This document shows, one piece after another, positions 45,465 to 52,666 of a DNA stretch of 64,000 bases (position 1 is the first letter of the stretch; each line of letters opens with the position of its first letter). The position numbers were made by a program, and so were the translations under genes. Origin of the DNA: Desulfuromonadales bacterium (lineage in GTDB: Bacteria; Desulfobacterota; Desulfuromonadia; Desulfuromonadales; Geopsychrobacteraceae); the NCBI GenBank assembly GCA_019429255.1, contig JAHYIY010000001.1:1-64000 (forward strand), given 5' to 3'. Under the pieces are notes generated by a model that was not told where the DNA came from, searched no databases, and saw nothing but the letters and a program-made list of their open reading frames with translations.

Positions 45465-46073
45465 CTATTCTTCATCACTCTCTGCAGTTTCAGCTTCGGC
45501 GCCGGTTTCTTCCTCAGCACTATGGCCGATGACGGTAACAACAGTAAAGTTCACATCGTGAACAAACTCGACCCCGGCGGGTGCTGTTACGTCCTCAATG
45601 TGAACGGTATCGCCAATCTCCAGCGCCTCGATATTGACTTCGATCGTTTGTGGCACCTGGGTCGGCAGACAGACAACCTCAAGCTCTTTTCTGATCAGCT
45701 GGGTAGAACCACCCATCTTCTGTCCCCTGGAGATGCCCACAACAGTAACCGGTACCATGAAGTGGCCTTTTTCCTTGAGATTGATCGCATGCAGATCGAC
45801 GCTGAGCATATCACGACGCAATGCATGGAGCTGGGCGTCCTTGAGAACAACAACCTTCTTGTCGAGACCGGCACCGGACAGAGTCAGCAGGGTGTTCCAG
45901 CCAGCCTCACCCGACACCGCCTTTTGCAGGGCCTTTGGATCGACTGAAATCATTGTCGCCTCCATACCCTTGCCATAGACAACGGCCGGAACCTTCCCAG
46001 CAGCTCTTAATCTCCGGGCAAAACCTTTGCCTGCGTTCTCGCGTGCTTCTACTTCCAAAACTACTTGAGCCAT
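45465..46073 (-). CDS. rplY: 50S ribosomal protein bL25 (long CTC form)
   Basis: A 5S-rRNA-binding protein of 202 residues with the L25 N-terminal domain (LEVEARENAGKGFARRLRAA) and a TL5/CTC C-terminal domain (TIEVNIEALEIGDTVHIEDV). The acidic tail ends ESDEE. ATG 46073 is preceded by GGAGG at some distance. Confidence 0.95.
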   Translation of the reverse strand: MAQVVLEVEARENAGKGFARRLRAAGKVPAVVYGKGMEATMISVDPKALQKAVSGEAGWNTLLTLSGAGLDKKVVVLKDAQLHALRRDMLSVDLHAINLKEKGHFMVPVTVVGISRGQKMGGSTQLIRKELEVVCLPTQVPQTIEVNIEALEIGDTVHIEDVTAPAGVEFVHDVNFTVVTVIGHSAEEETGAEAETAESDEE

Positions 46074-46129
46074 CTATTTAGTCCTCCGTATAAATTGGTT
46101 ATTCATATGCACTGATAACATCATTTTTT

Positions 46130-47068
46130 CTATACAAACAGCGAACTGACCGACTCCGCATTATGGATGCGGCGAATCGCTTCAGCAAGCAGATAGCTGA
46201 CCGACAGCCCTTGCAACCTATCACATTTGTTCAGTTTTTCCTGAATCGGAATAGTGTCGGTAACAAAAACCTTCTGCAGTGGACTTTCCGCAATACGCTC
46301 CAACGCCGGTCCCGACAATACCCCATGGGTAGCGAAAGCATAAACGGCCGTTGCCCCCTGATTCTGCAATGCGGTAGCAGCAGTACAAAGAGTACCGGCA
46401 GTATCAATCATGTCATCGACAATGGTACAGACCTTACCCTTGACGTCGCCGATGATATGCATCACTTCCGACACGTTGGGTCCACTACGACGTTTATCGA
46501 TAATGGCAAGTCCGGCATCCAGTCGCTTGGCAAAAGCGCGCGCACGCTCAGTACCCCCGGCATCGGGCGAAACAATGACCAGTTCACCGAGATTCAGACG
46601 ACGGATTTCATCAAGCATGACCGGTGCGGCATACAGATGATCAACCGGAATATCGAAAAATCCCTGAATCTGACCAGCATGCAGATCAATCGTCAACAAG
46701 CGGTCGATACCGGCGACGGAAAGAAGATCAGCAACAAGTTTGGCGGTAATCGGCGCCCGCGGTGCAACCTTACGATCCTGCCGGGCATAGCCGAAATAAG
46801 GCACAACCGCATTGATACGTGCTGCAGAGGCACGCTTCAGGGCGTCGGTCATGACCAGCAATTCCATCAGATTGTTGTTTGCCGGAGAGCAGGTCGATTG
46901 AATGACGTAGACATCGCGACCACGCACATTATCATTGATCTCAACCAGAACTTCTCCATCTGAGAAGGTCTTGACCTTGGCGTTGCCGATGTTTACCGAG
47001 AGATGCCGGCAGATATCATGAGCCAACGGCTCATTGGAGTTGCCGGTAAAAACTTTGATCATACCCAC
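46130..47068 (-). CDS. prs: ribose-phosphate pyrophosphokinase
   Basis: Makes PRPP for nucleotide, histidine and tryptophan synthesis. The 312-residue protein has [10 protein letters not shown], the ATP site region [21 protein letters not shown] and the PRPP loop [14 protein letters not shown] 47068 is better spaced from AAGGG (nine bases) than ATG 47062, so I use GTG. The tRNA-Gln gene and its partial duplicate lie directly upstream. Confidence 0.96.
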   Translation of the reverse strand: MGMIKVFTGNSNEPLAHDICRHLSVNIGNAKVKTFSDGEVLVEINDNVRGRDVYVIQSTCSPANNNLMELLVMTDALKRASAARINAVVPYFGYARQDRKVAPRAPITAKLVADLLSVAGIDRLLTIDLHAGQIQGFFDIPVDHLYAAPVMLDEIRRLNLGELVIVSPDAGGTERARAFAKRLDAGLAIIDKRRSGPNVSEVMHIIGDVKGKVCTIVDDMIDTAGTLCTAATALQNQGATAVYAFATHGVLSGPALERIAESPLQKVFVTDTIPIQEKLNKCDRLQGLSVSYLLAEAIRRIHNAESVSSLFV

Positions 47069-47110
47069 GTGTCAATACCCTTCATCCAAATTAACTAAGG
47101 TTGAAACTGT

Positions 47111-47145
47111 CGAAACTTTTAAATTGGCTGGGGCGCCAGGATTCG
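47111..47145. repeat. 35-bp duplication including the tRNA-Gln 3' end
   Basis: These 35 bases (CGAAACTTTTAAATTGGCTG, then GGGCGCCAGGATTCG) are identical to 47281-47315. The part from TGG onward is the last 21 bases of tRNA-Gln with CCA. The period is exactly 170 bp. It looks like a remnant attachment site or an abortive tRNA duplication. Confidence 0.85.
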
Positions 47146-47294
47146 CCCACTTCGTCGTCGCCATCACGGCGGCTCCTGCGTCGGCTCCCCTACGCTCACT
47201 GCCGCGGCCATCCATGGCCGCTCTTCTGACATTGAGTCAGCGTTCGCTGCGCTTCGAATCCTGGCTGAACAGCCGAACAACGAAACTTTTAAAT

Positions 47295-47369
47295 TGGCTG
47301 GGGCGCCAGGATTCGAACCTGGGAATGCCGGAATCAAAATCCGGTGCCTTACCGCTTGGCGACGCCCCA
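47295..47369 (-). tRNA. tRNA-Gln (anticodon TTG)
   Basis: On the minus strand the gene begins TGGGGCGTCGCCAAGCGG and ends GGCGCCCCAGCCA with encoded CCA. The anticodon stem CCGGA/TCCGG encloses loop TTTTGAT, giving anticodon TTG. The T-arm reads CCAGGTTCGAATCCTGG. It lies between ispE and prs, the common place for this tRNA. Confidence 0.96.
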
Positions 47370-47402
47370 ATAAACAGCCTGTCGATCTTGTAAACAAAAA
47401 AC

Positions 47403-47546
47403 GTAACTATTCAGCACTATCCTTGCGCAGGGCCTTTGGCTCCTGTGGCAAGGGTGTTTGTCGCCATGGACGGCGACAACAAGCGGTCATGGATGACGAA
47501 AAGCGCCCCTTGTCATAGGATCCCCGATCCGGTGCTGAACAGTTAC
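47403..47546. mobile_element. MITE copy 4 between ispE and tRNA-Gln
   Basis: A 144-bp copy with the best preserved ends: GTAACTATTCAGCAC and GTGCTGAACAGTTAC, inverted with one mismatch. Exact 8-bp duplications CAAAAAAC flank it (47395-47402, 47547-47554). About 10 bp in the right half are missing compared with the other copies. It lies 34 bp upstream of the tRNA-Gln gene. Confidence 0.92.
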
Positions 47547-47620
47547 CAAAAAACAAATGAAGCCGGTCAAAACCGGCACCGCTTCATATGATAATAGTCT
47601 TGTACCTGCGCAACAAAACT

Positions 47621-48475
47621 CTACAACGGCGACACCGGGCAGGTCCACCAGTCAGTTTCCACAGCCAGCACACTGGCGGCACTTTGCGCCTGGTCGAGGG
47701 TATCAAACACCCCAAAAAGGGTTGCGCCGCTACCCGACATCAGCGCCCCACGAGCACCAAGTTGCAATAGGCGCTGTTTGATCTGCCGCAACAAAGGATG
47801 ACGCATCAGCGTAACCCGCTCCAGATCGTTATGCAGAGCGGCACACAACTCTTCCTTAGTCACAACAGAAAACCTCGGAAGGTTAGCCAGTTCACCTCCC
47901 TTTGTCAACTGTAAACTTTGATAAACTTCGGCCGTCGATACCGCTATTCCCGGATTGACCAACAGGTAGGCAACCTCGGGTAACGGCGGCAATGGTGTCA
48001 GTTCAGTGCCGATACCCGTGGCCCAGGCTGGTCGCTGAAACACAAAAAAAGGGACATCGGCTCCAAGTTGCGCACCCAATCTCTGCAAGTGGCTATTATC
48101 CATGTGCAGAGCAAGTATGTCGTTTAACGCCAGCAGCACCGTAGCGGCATTTGATGAGCCACCGCCAAGGCCGGCGGCAACCGGGATGCGTTTATCGATC
48201 CGAATGTCGATACCGACCTCGACATCGACCTGTGCCTCGGAAAAGAGTAACCGGGCCGCCCGGGTAGCGATATTATTTTCACCGGGTGCCAACGCCAGAC
48301 CGTCACAAGTTACATTTATTTCTCCGGATGTTGTTACGCGGATACGGATATCGTCACACAAGTCAATACGCTGCATCGCCATCGCCAATGCGTGGTAGCC
48401 ATTGTCATAACGCCCCAGCACATGCAGGCACAGGTTGATTTTTGCCGGAGATTTATAGTTTTTTTCTAACATCAT
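47621..48475 (-). CDS. ispE: 4-diphosphocytidyl-2-C-methyl-D-erythritol kinase
   Basis: A GHMP kinase of the non-mevalonate isoprenoid pathway, 284 residues. It has SPAKINLCLHVLGRYDNGYH at the start and the ATP motif PVAAGLGGGSSNAA, then GALMSGSGATLFGVF. Two ATG codons stand at the start (48475, 48472). The ispE-tRNA-Gln-prs arrangement is usual; MITE copy 4 has inserted into it. Confidence 0.95.
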   Translation of the reverse strand: MMLEKNYKSPAKINLCLHVLGRYDNGYHALAMAMQRIDLCDDIRIRVTTSGEINVTCDGLALAPGENNIATRAARLLFSEAQVDVEVGIDIRIDKRIPVAAGLGGGSSNAATVLLALNDILALHMDNSHLQRLGAQLGADVPFFVFQRPAWATGIGTELTPLPPLPEVAYLLVNPGIAVSTAEVYQSLQLTKGGELANLPRFSVVTKEELCAALHNDLERVTLMRHPLLRQIKQRLLQLGARGALMSGSGATLFGVFDTLDQAQSAASVLAVETDWWTCPVSPL

Positions 48476-48672
48476 CTACACTTAACTTATATTTCAGGCT
48501 ATCTTCAGGTGAAATCGGAACTTTCGCTCAGCTGTCAGCAAACAGTCAAGAAAAAGAACCCGCTGTGCTGACAAAAAACCTGTTTTTGCCGACCTGTCCT
48601 GCTAAAATCAAACTCGGCACTGATTATCGATTCGATCCAGCTCGGCCGATGAAAGTGGAGACACCAGCAACC

Positions 48673-49557
48673 ATGAAAAAAGGTAAATGTTTTGTCCTTA
48701 TCCTGCTGACTCTGGCTTTGACAGGAGCACCGCCATTGCCACCCGTCCTGGCAACTTCCTACAAACCTGTCATCTATTTCGGCGTCATCCCGCGCTACAA
48801 CCCGATCATCATGTACCGTTCCTACCAGCCGATGATGGATTACCTGAGCGCCAACACCCCCTATCGTTTTGAGTTAAAGCTGTCAAGGGACTACCACCTG
48901 GCAGTGGAGTTTTTACAAAACGGCACGACCCCCATTGCTTCGCTGGGTCCTGTCACGTTTTCCGAGGCCTACAGAAAGTTCGGGGCCATTCCGATTGTTG
49001 CGCCGCTCAGCGCCAGAGGGGTACCCTATTATCACAGCATCATCGTGGTCCTGGAGGACAGCCCCATAACCTCTCTGGAAGAACTCAAGGGAAAGAGCTT
49101 TGCCTTTGGGGATCACCACTCCACCTCCGGCAAACTGATACCCCACCATATGCTTGCGCAGAAGGGGATACAGCTTTCCGACCTGGAGTCCTACAGCTAC
49201 TACGAATCCCACGATGCGACAGCTAAAGCCGTTCTCAAGGGGAACGCTGTCGCCGGAGCCGTCAAGGATGTCGTTGCCTACCGCTATCGTGAACACGGGT
49301 TGCGGTTTCTTGCCGTTTCCGATCCGATCCCGGCCGTCCCCATTGTGGTGCGCAAAGAGGAAGACCCCCATCTGGTGGCGGCAATGAAAGAGGCACTGCT
49401 GGCTATCGACCCATCCGATCCCCGGACGAAACAGCACCTCATTCAGTGGGATCCGGAGTTCGCCCATGGCTTTGTCAGCGTCGACATTGACGACTACAGG
49501 GACATTATTGAATTGACGTACAACAACAAAACCGGTTGCGGCCTCGGATGTCACTGA
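48673..49557 (+). CDS. PhnD/AioX-like periplasmic oxyanion-binding protein
   Basis: The 294-residue product has a signal peptide (CFVLILLTLALTGAPPLPPVLA) and a PhnD-type binding fold (YFGVIPRYNPIIMYRSYQPM, then KGKSFAFGDHHSTSGKLIPHHML). It is the first gene of a binding-protein, kinase, regulator trio, as in the arsenite sensor AioX-AioS-AioR and its Arr/Arx analogues. It has no transporter genes beside it, so it is probably a sensor subunit. The C-terminus ends CGLGCH (C289, C293), which could bind a thiophilic ligand. ATG 48673 gives the best signal peptide; ATG 48649 is in frame. Confidence 0.85.
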   Translation: MKKGKCFVLILLTLALTGAPPLPPVLATSYKPVIYFGVIPRYNPIIMYRSYQPMMDYLSANTPYRFELKLSRDYHLAVEFLQNGTTPIASLGPVTFSEAYRKFGAIPIVAPLSARGVPYYHSIIVVLEDSPITSLEELKGKSFAFGDHHSTSGKLIPHHMLAQKGIQLSDLESYSYYESHDATAKAVLKGNAVAGAVKDVVAYRYREHGLRFLAVSDPIPAVPIVVRKEEDPHLVAAMKEALLAIDPSDPRTKQHLIQWDPEFAHGFVSVDIDDYRDIIELTYNNKTGCGLGCH

Positions 49558-51020
49558 AATACCCACAGATCGGCCTGCGCGCCCGCTTCATGCTGCTTGC
49601 GGTAGTGCTGACCGTCACCTCCTCGAGTATCTGGGGTGGCTGGCTGTGGCAACATGAGAAGAAGTCCCTGCTCGAGCGACCCTCGCGGGAAGCGGAGATG
49701 CTGGTTTCAACCATGGCGATTCCGATCATTAACGCCATCGTGTATGAAGAACTCGGCATTATTCACGAAGGCGGACTGCTTGACAGTTTTGTCGCGGAGA
49801 TCATGGCAACGCCGCAACTGGAGGTTCGCTATGCCTTCGTTCTCAATGAAGACGGCCGCGTTCTGGCCCATACTCGTCTGACGGAATACAGAAAAACCTA
49901 CTCCGACCCGCTGACTCTCCAGATCCTGCGCGCCCCCTCTTTCCAGCAATTCTTCAGTGTCGTTGACGGAGAACGCATTTCAGACTTCATTATGCCGCTG
50001 TCCATTGCCGGCAAAAGCTGGGGGGTGCTGCAAGTCGGTATTTCCATGGAACCTGCGTACCGGGAGCTGGCCCAACTGGCTCGACAGGTCATTTTCTTCT
50101 CCTGTCTGTTTTCAGCCGGAGCCTTGTTCATCTACTGGATTATCGGCACCATGCTGGTACGACCCATCAGAAATCTGACCAACAGCATGGAGGGGGTCGG
50201 CAAAGGTCATCCCATATTGCTCGCCAACCGGACACGTCATGACGAAATCGGCCTGTTGCAGAAAAGTTTTGCCGACATGCTTGAACGACTTAACCGGAGC
50301 GAGATCGAACGCAATATTACGATTGCCAGGATGCTGGAAAATGAACGGATTTTAGCCATCGGACGCCTGGTATCCGGCGTCGCCCATGAAGTCAATAACC
50401 CCCTGGCAGGGATTGAAGGCGCCCTTTATCAAATAGAACGCAAAGGTGGCGATCCTGTTCAGCGCTATGTTGGTCTGGTGCGCCAGAGCATCGAACGCAT
50501 CGGCCGCATCGTCGGTCAGCTTTCAGATTTGTCACGGGTTGGTGAAATCATTCCACAAGTGGTGGACAGCGACCTTTTTTTTGATGATGTGGTGATGTTT
50601 TCCCGCATGGCCATCAAAGACAGCGGCTGCCGACTACTGACCGACAACCGCTGCCCCCGCACCATCCTCTTTCTCGACCGTGACAAGATTCATCAGGTGG
50701 CGCTCAACCTGATCATCAACGCGGCTGACGCGACCACCAGCGGCGGCACGGTCAGACTTCTGGCCGAGCTGGATGGCGATTGCTATGTTCTGCAGGTGCA
50801 GAACACCGGCGATCCCATTCCTGATGACATTGCCGCCCAGATATTTACCCCGTTTTTTACCACCAAGGAGGCTGGCCATGGTTCCGGCATGGGTCTTGCT
50901 GTTTCCCGGGGCATTGCCGAGTATCATGGTGGCAGTCTGACATACACCCATCGCGACGGACGTACAGCGTTTACCCTGTCGATTCCGAACGCTCTTTACC
51001 GGGGAACTGATCATGCATAG
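49548..51020 (+). CDS. membrane sensor histidine kinase of the oxyanion-sensing trio
   Basis: The 490-residue protein has a first membrane helix (about 12-34), a periplasmic sensor region (about 35-175), a second helix (about 180-200) and a HAMP domain (MLVRPIRNLTNSMEGVGKG). HisKA follows with H280 in GVAHEVNNPLAGIEGAL, and an HATPase domain with LNLIINAADATTSGG and GSGMGLAVSRGIAE. ATG 49548 overlaps the sensor-protein stop, and its 3' end overlaps the regulator start. Confidence 0.9.
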   Translation: MSLKYPQIGLRARFMLLAVVLTVTSSSIWGGWLWQHEKKSLLERPSREAEMLVSTMAIPIINAIVYEELGIIHEGGLLDSFVAEIMATPQLEVRYAFVLNEDGRVLAHTRLTEYRKTYSDPLTLQILRAPSFQQFFSVVDGERISDFIMPLSIAGKSWGVLQVGISMEPAYRELAQLARQVIFFSCLFSAGALFIYWIIGTMLVRPIRNLTNSMEGVGKGHPILLANRTRHDEIGLLQKSFADMLERLNRSEIERNITIARMLENERILAIGRLVSGVAHEVNNPLAGIEGALYQIERKGGDPVQRYVGLVRQSIERIGRIVGQLSDLSRVGEIIPQVVDSDLFFDDVVMFSRMAIKDSGCRLLTDNRCPRTILFLDRDKIHQVALNLIINAADATTSGGTVRLLAELDGDCYVLQVQNTGDPIPDDIAAQIFTPFFTTKEAGHGSGMGLAVSRGIAEYHGGSLTYTHRDGRTAFTLSIPNALYRGTDHA

Positions 51021-52359
51021 GAACAAGATTCTGCTGGTTGAAGATGAGCTGGTTCATCTGGAGATGCTTACCGAGGTATTGACAGACAACGGCTATCGGG
51101 TTGTTCCGGCCAAAGACGGTCAACAGGCGGCGGACGCTCTGGCCAATGAAATCTTTCCCGTAGCTCTGATCGATATCCGTCTGCCCGATATCAGCGGCAT
51201 GTCACTGCTGGAATTGATCCTTGGCCAGCAACCCGATTGCACCATCATGATGATGACGGCACAGGCAACGGTTGAGGCTGCAGTCGATGCCCTCAAACAG
51301 GGCGCCCATGACTATCTGGCCAAACCTTTTCGCACCGAATTGCTCCTGCTCAAACTCAAACGCCTGTTTCATCTCCAACAACTTGAAGCTGAAAACCGCA
51401 GCTTGCGACAAAAAGATCAGACCTCCGGAATGATCGGTGACAGCGCCTCCCTGCGCAAATTTCTCGGTGCGGCACAGAGCGCAGCGGGAACCGATGCCAC
51501 CATCCTGCTGCAGGGGGAAAGCGGCACCGGCAAGGAACTGGCCGCCGATTTCATCCACCGCTCCAGCCCCCGCTGCGACGGCCCTCTGGTCAAGGTCAAT
51601 TGCGGGGCGATCCCCGAGACCCTCCTCGAATCGGAGCTGTTCGGCACGGAAAAGGGAGCCTACACCGGGGCAGAACAGGCGCGACGCGGCTACCTGGAAC
51701 AGGCTCAGGGCGGCTCCCTGTTTCTGGACGAAGTCGGCGAAATTCCGCAAACGATGCAGGTCAAACTGTTACGCGTTCTGCAGGATGGTGTCATCCGGCG
51801 TCTGGGAAGCGAAAAACAGATCAAGGTCGACTTTCGCCTGATTGCCGCCACCCACCGGGATCTGGCTGAGCTCCGTGATGAAGGAACCATCCGTGAAGAT
51901 TTCTTTTATCGGCTGAATGTCATCCCATTGTATCTGCCGCCCCTGCGGCAGCGGCGCGAAGACATTCCCTTGCTGGTCAATCATTTTATCGGAAAGTACG
52001 CGGCGCGTTACGCAAAAGATCCGATTCGACTGAGTATTGAAACCTACGAACAACTGCAGAACTGCCCATTACCGGGCAATGTTCGCGAGCTGGAAAACCT
52101 GATCGAGCGCCTCCAGGTTCTGGCCCCCGGCAAGGAAATTACCCCCGGGATGCTACCGGAACCACTGCGCCGTTGTGGCGATGGCAGCAGCGAAATTATT
52201 CAATGCTTCCGCACTGACCAGCCCCTGCGCGACGCCATGCACGATTTTGAACAACGTTTTATTGCTCGTGTCGTTAATGAGGAAAACGGCAATCGTACTG
52301 CGGCAGCACAGCGTCTGGGGATTTCCCGTAAATCCCTATGGGAAAAACTCAGCCTTTGA
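51013..52359 (+). CDS. sigma-54 response regulator of the oxyanion-sensing trio
   Basis: The 448-residue protein has a receiver domain with D54 (LIDIRLPD), an AAA+ domain with GESGTGKE, the sigma-54 loop GAYTGA and GGSLFLDEVGEIP, and a Fis-type C-terminal helix-turn-helix (NRTAAAQRLGISRKSLWEKL). A good sigma-54 promoter lies 208 bases downstream of its stop, in front of the molybdoenzyme genes, so these are its probable target. Confidence 0.92.
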   Translation: MHRNKILLVEDELVHLEMLTEVLTDNGYRVVPAKDGQQAADALANEIFPVALIDIRLPDISGMSLLELILGQQPDCTIMMMTAQATVEAAVDALKQGAHDYLAKPFRTELLLLKLKRLFHLQQLEAENRSLRQKDQTSGMIGDSASLRKFLGAAQSAAGTDATILLQGESGTGKELAADFIHRSSPRCDGPLVKVNCGAIPETLLESELFGTEKGAYTGAEQARRGYLEQAQGGSLFLDEVGEIPQTMQVKLLRVLQDGVIRRLGSEKQIKVDFRLIAATHRDLAELRDEGTIREDFFYRLNVIPLYLPPLRQRREDIPLLVNHFIGKYAARYAKDPIRLSIETYEQLQNCPLPGNVRELENLIERLQVLAPGKEITPGMLPEPLRRCGDGSSEIIQCFRTDQPLRDAMHDFEQRFIARVVNEENGNRTAAAQRLGISRKSLWEKLSL

Positions 52360-52370
52360 TGGCGTCGCCA

Positions 52371-52396
52371 TCCTATGACTTTTTGCAAGTGCATCA
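52371..52396. repeat. second copy of the 26-bp intergenic repeat core
   Basis: TCCTATGACTTTTTGC followed by A/GAGTGCATCA matches 141-166 with one difference. The preceding GATGGCGTCGCCATC is palindromic. It lies directly after the regulator stop codon and may be what is left of a longer element. Confidence 0.6.
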
Positions 52397-52427
52397 GCCT
52401 TTAGCATATCCACAACCGCTACCCACC

Positions 52428-52525
52428 GGTAACAGTGTATACAATTATCCAGAACATTCCGTATTTATTATCAATTTCCTCCCCAACAAGACTTTCCGCT
52501 ACCTTCAGGTAACAGGATCTGTACC
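52428..52525 (+). promoter_or_regulatory. candidate enhancer sites for the sigma-54 regulator
   Basis: GGTAACAG occurs twice (52428-52435, 52508-52515); the second is followed by GATCTGTACC and so forms a near-palindrome GGTAACAG/CTGTACC. They lie about 140 and 60 bases before the sigma-54 promoter, the right range for an NtrC-type activator. Assignment is inference. Confidence 0.35.
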
Positions 52526-52566
52526 GTTGTTTTAATAAAAACACCCTGTGTTCAGCCTTTTTATTA

Positions 52567-52583
52567 CGGCATAAACCTTGCTT
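52567..52583 (+). promoter_or_regulatory. sigma-54 promoter of the molybdoenzyme operon
   Basis: CGGCATAAACCTTGCTT has GG and GC ten bases apart, matching the -24/-12 consensus TGGCAC-N5-TTGCW at all key positions except the first T and last C of the -24 box. The start would be about 70 bases before the ATG at 52667. Confidence 0.7.
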
Positions 52584-52666
52584 TCTTCACGCTGGGCCAA
52601 CACTAAATGGGCTCAGCAACATTGTTGCTTTTTTATCAGGACGACACCACACAAAGGAGGACGCGA

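Noticed and set aside
47111-47297. Second tRNA-Gln gene
   Set aside because: Only the last 21 bases of the tRNA are duplicated; there is no D-arm or anticodon arm.
48442-48672. N-terminal extension of the PhnD-like protein from 48442
   Set aside because: It would place 77 residues with no family similarity before a good signal peptide and overlap the ispE start.
52607-52666. Earlier ATG for the ArrA-like protein
   Set aside because: The extra 20 residues would precede the Tat motif, and AAAGGAGG lies directly before ATG 52667.
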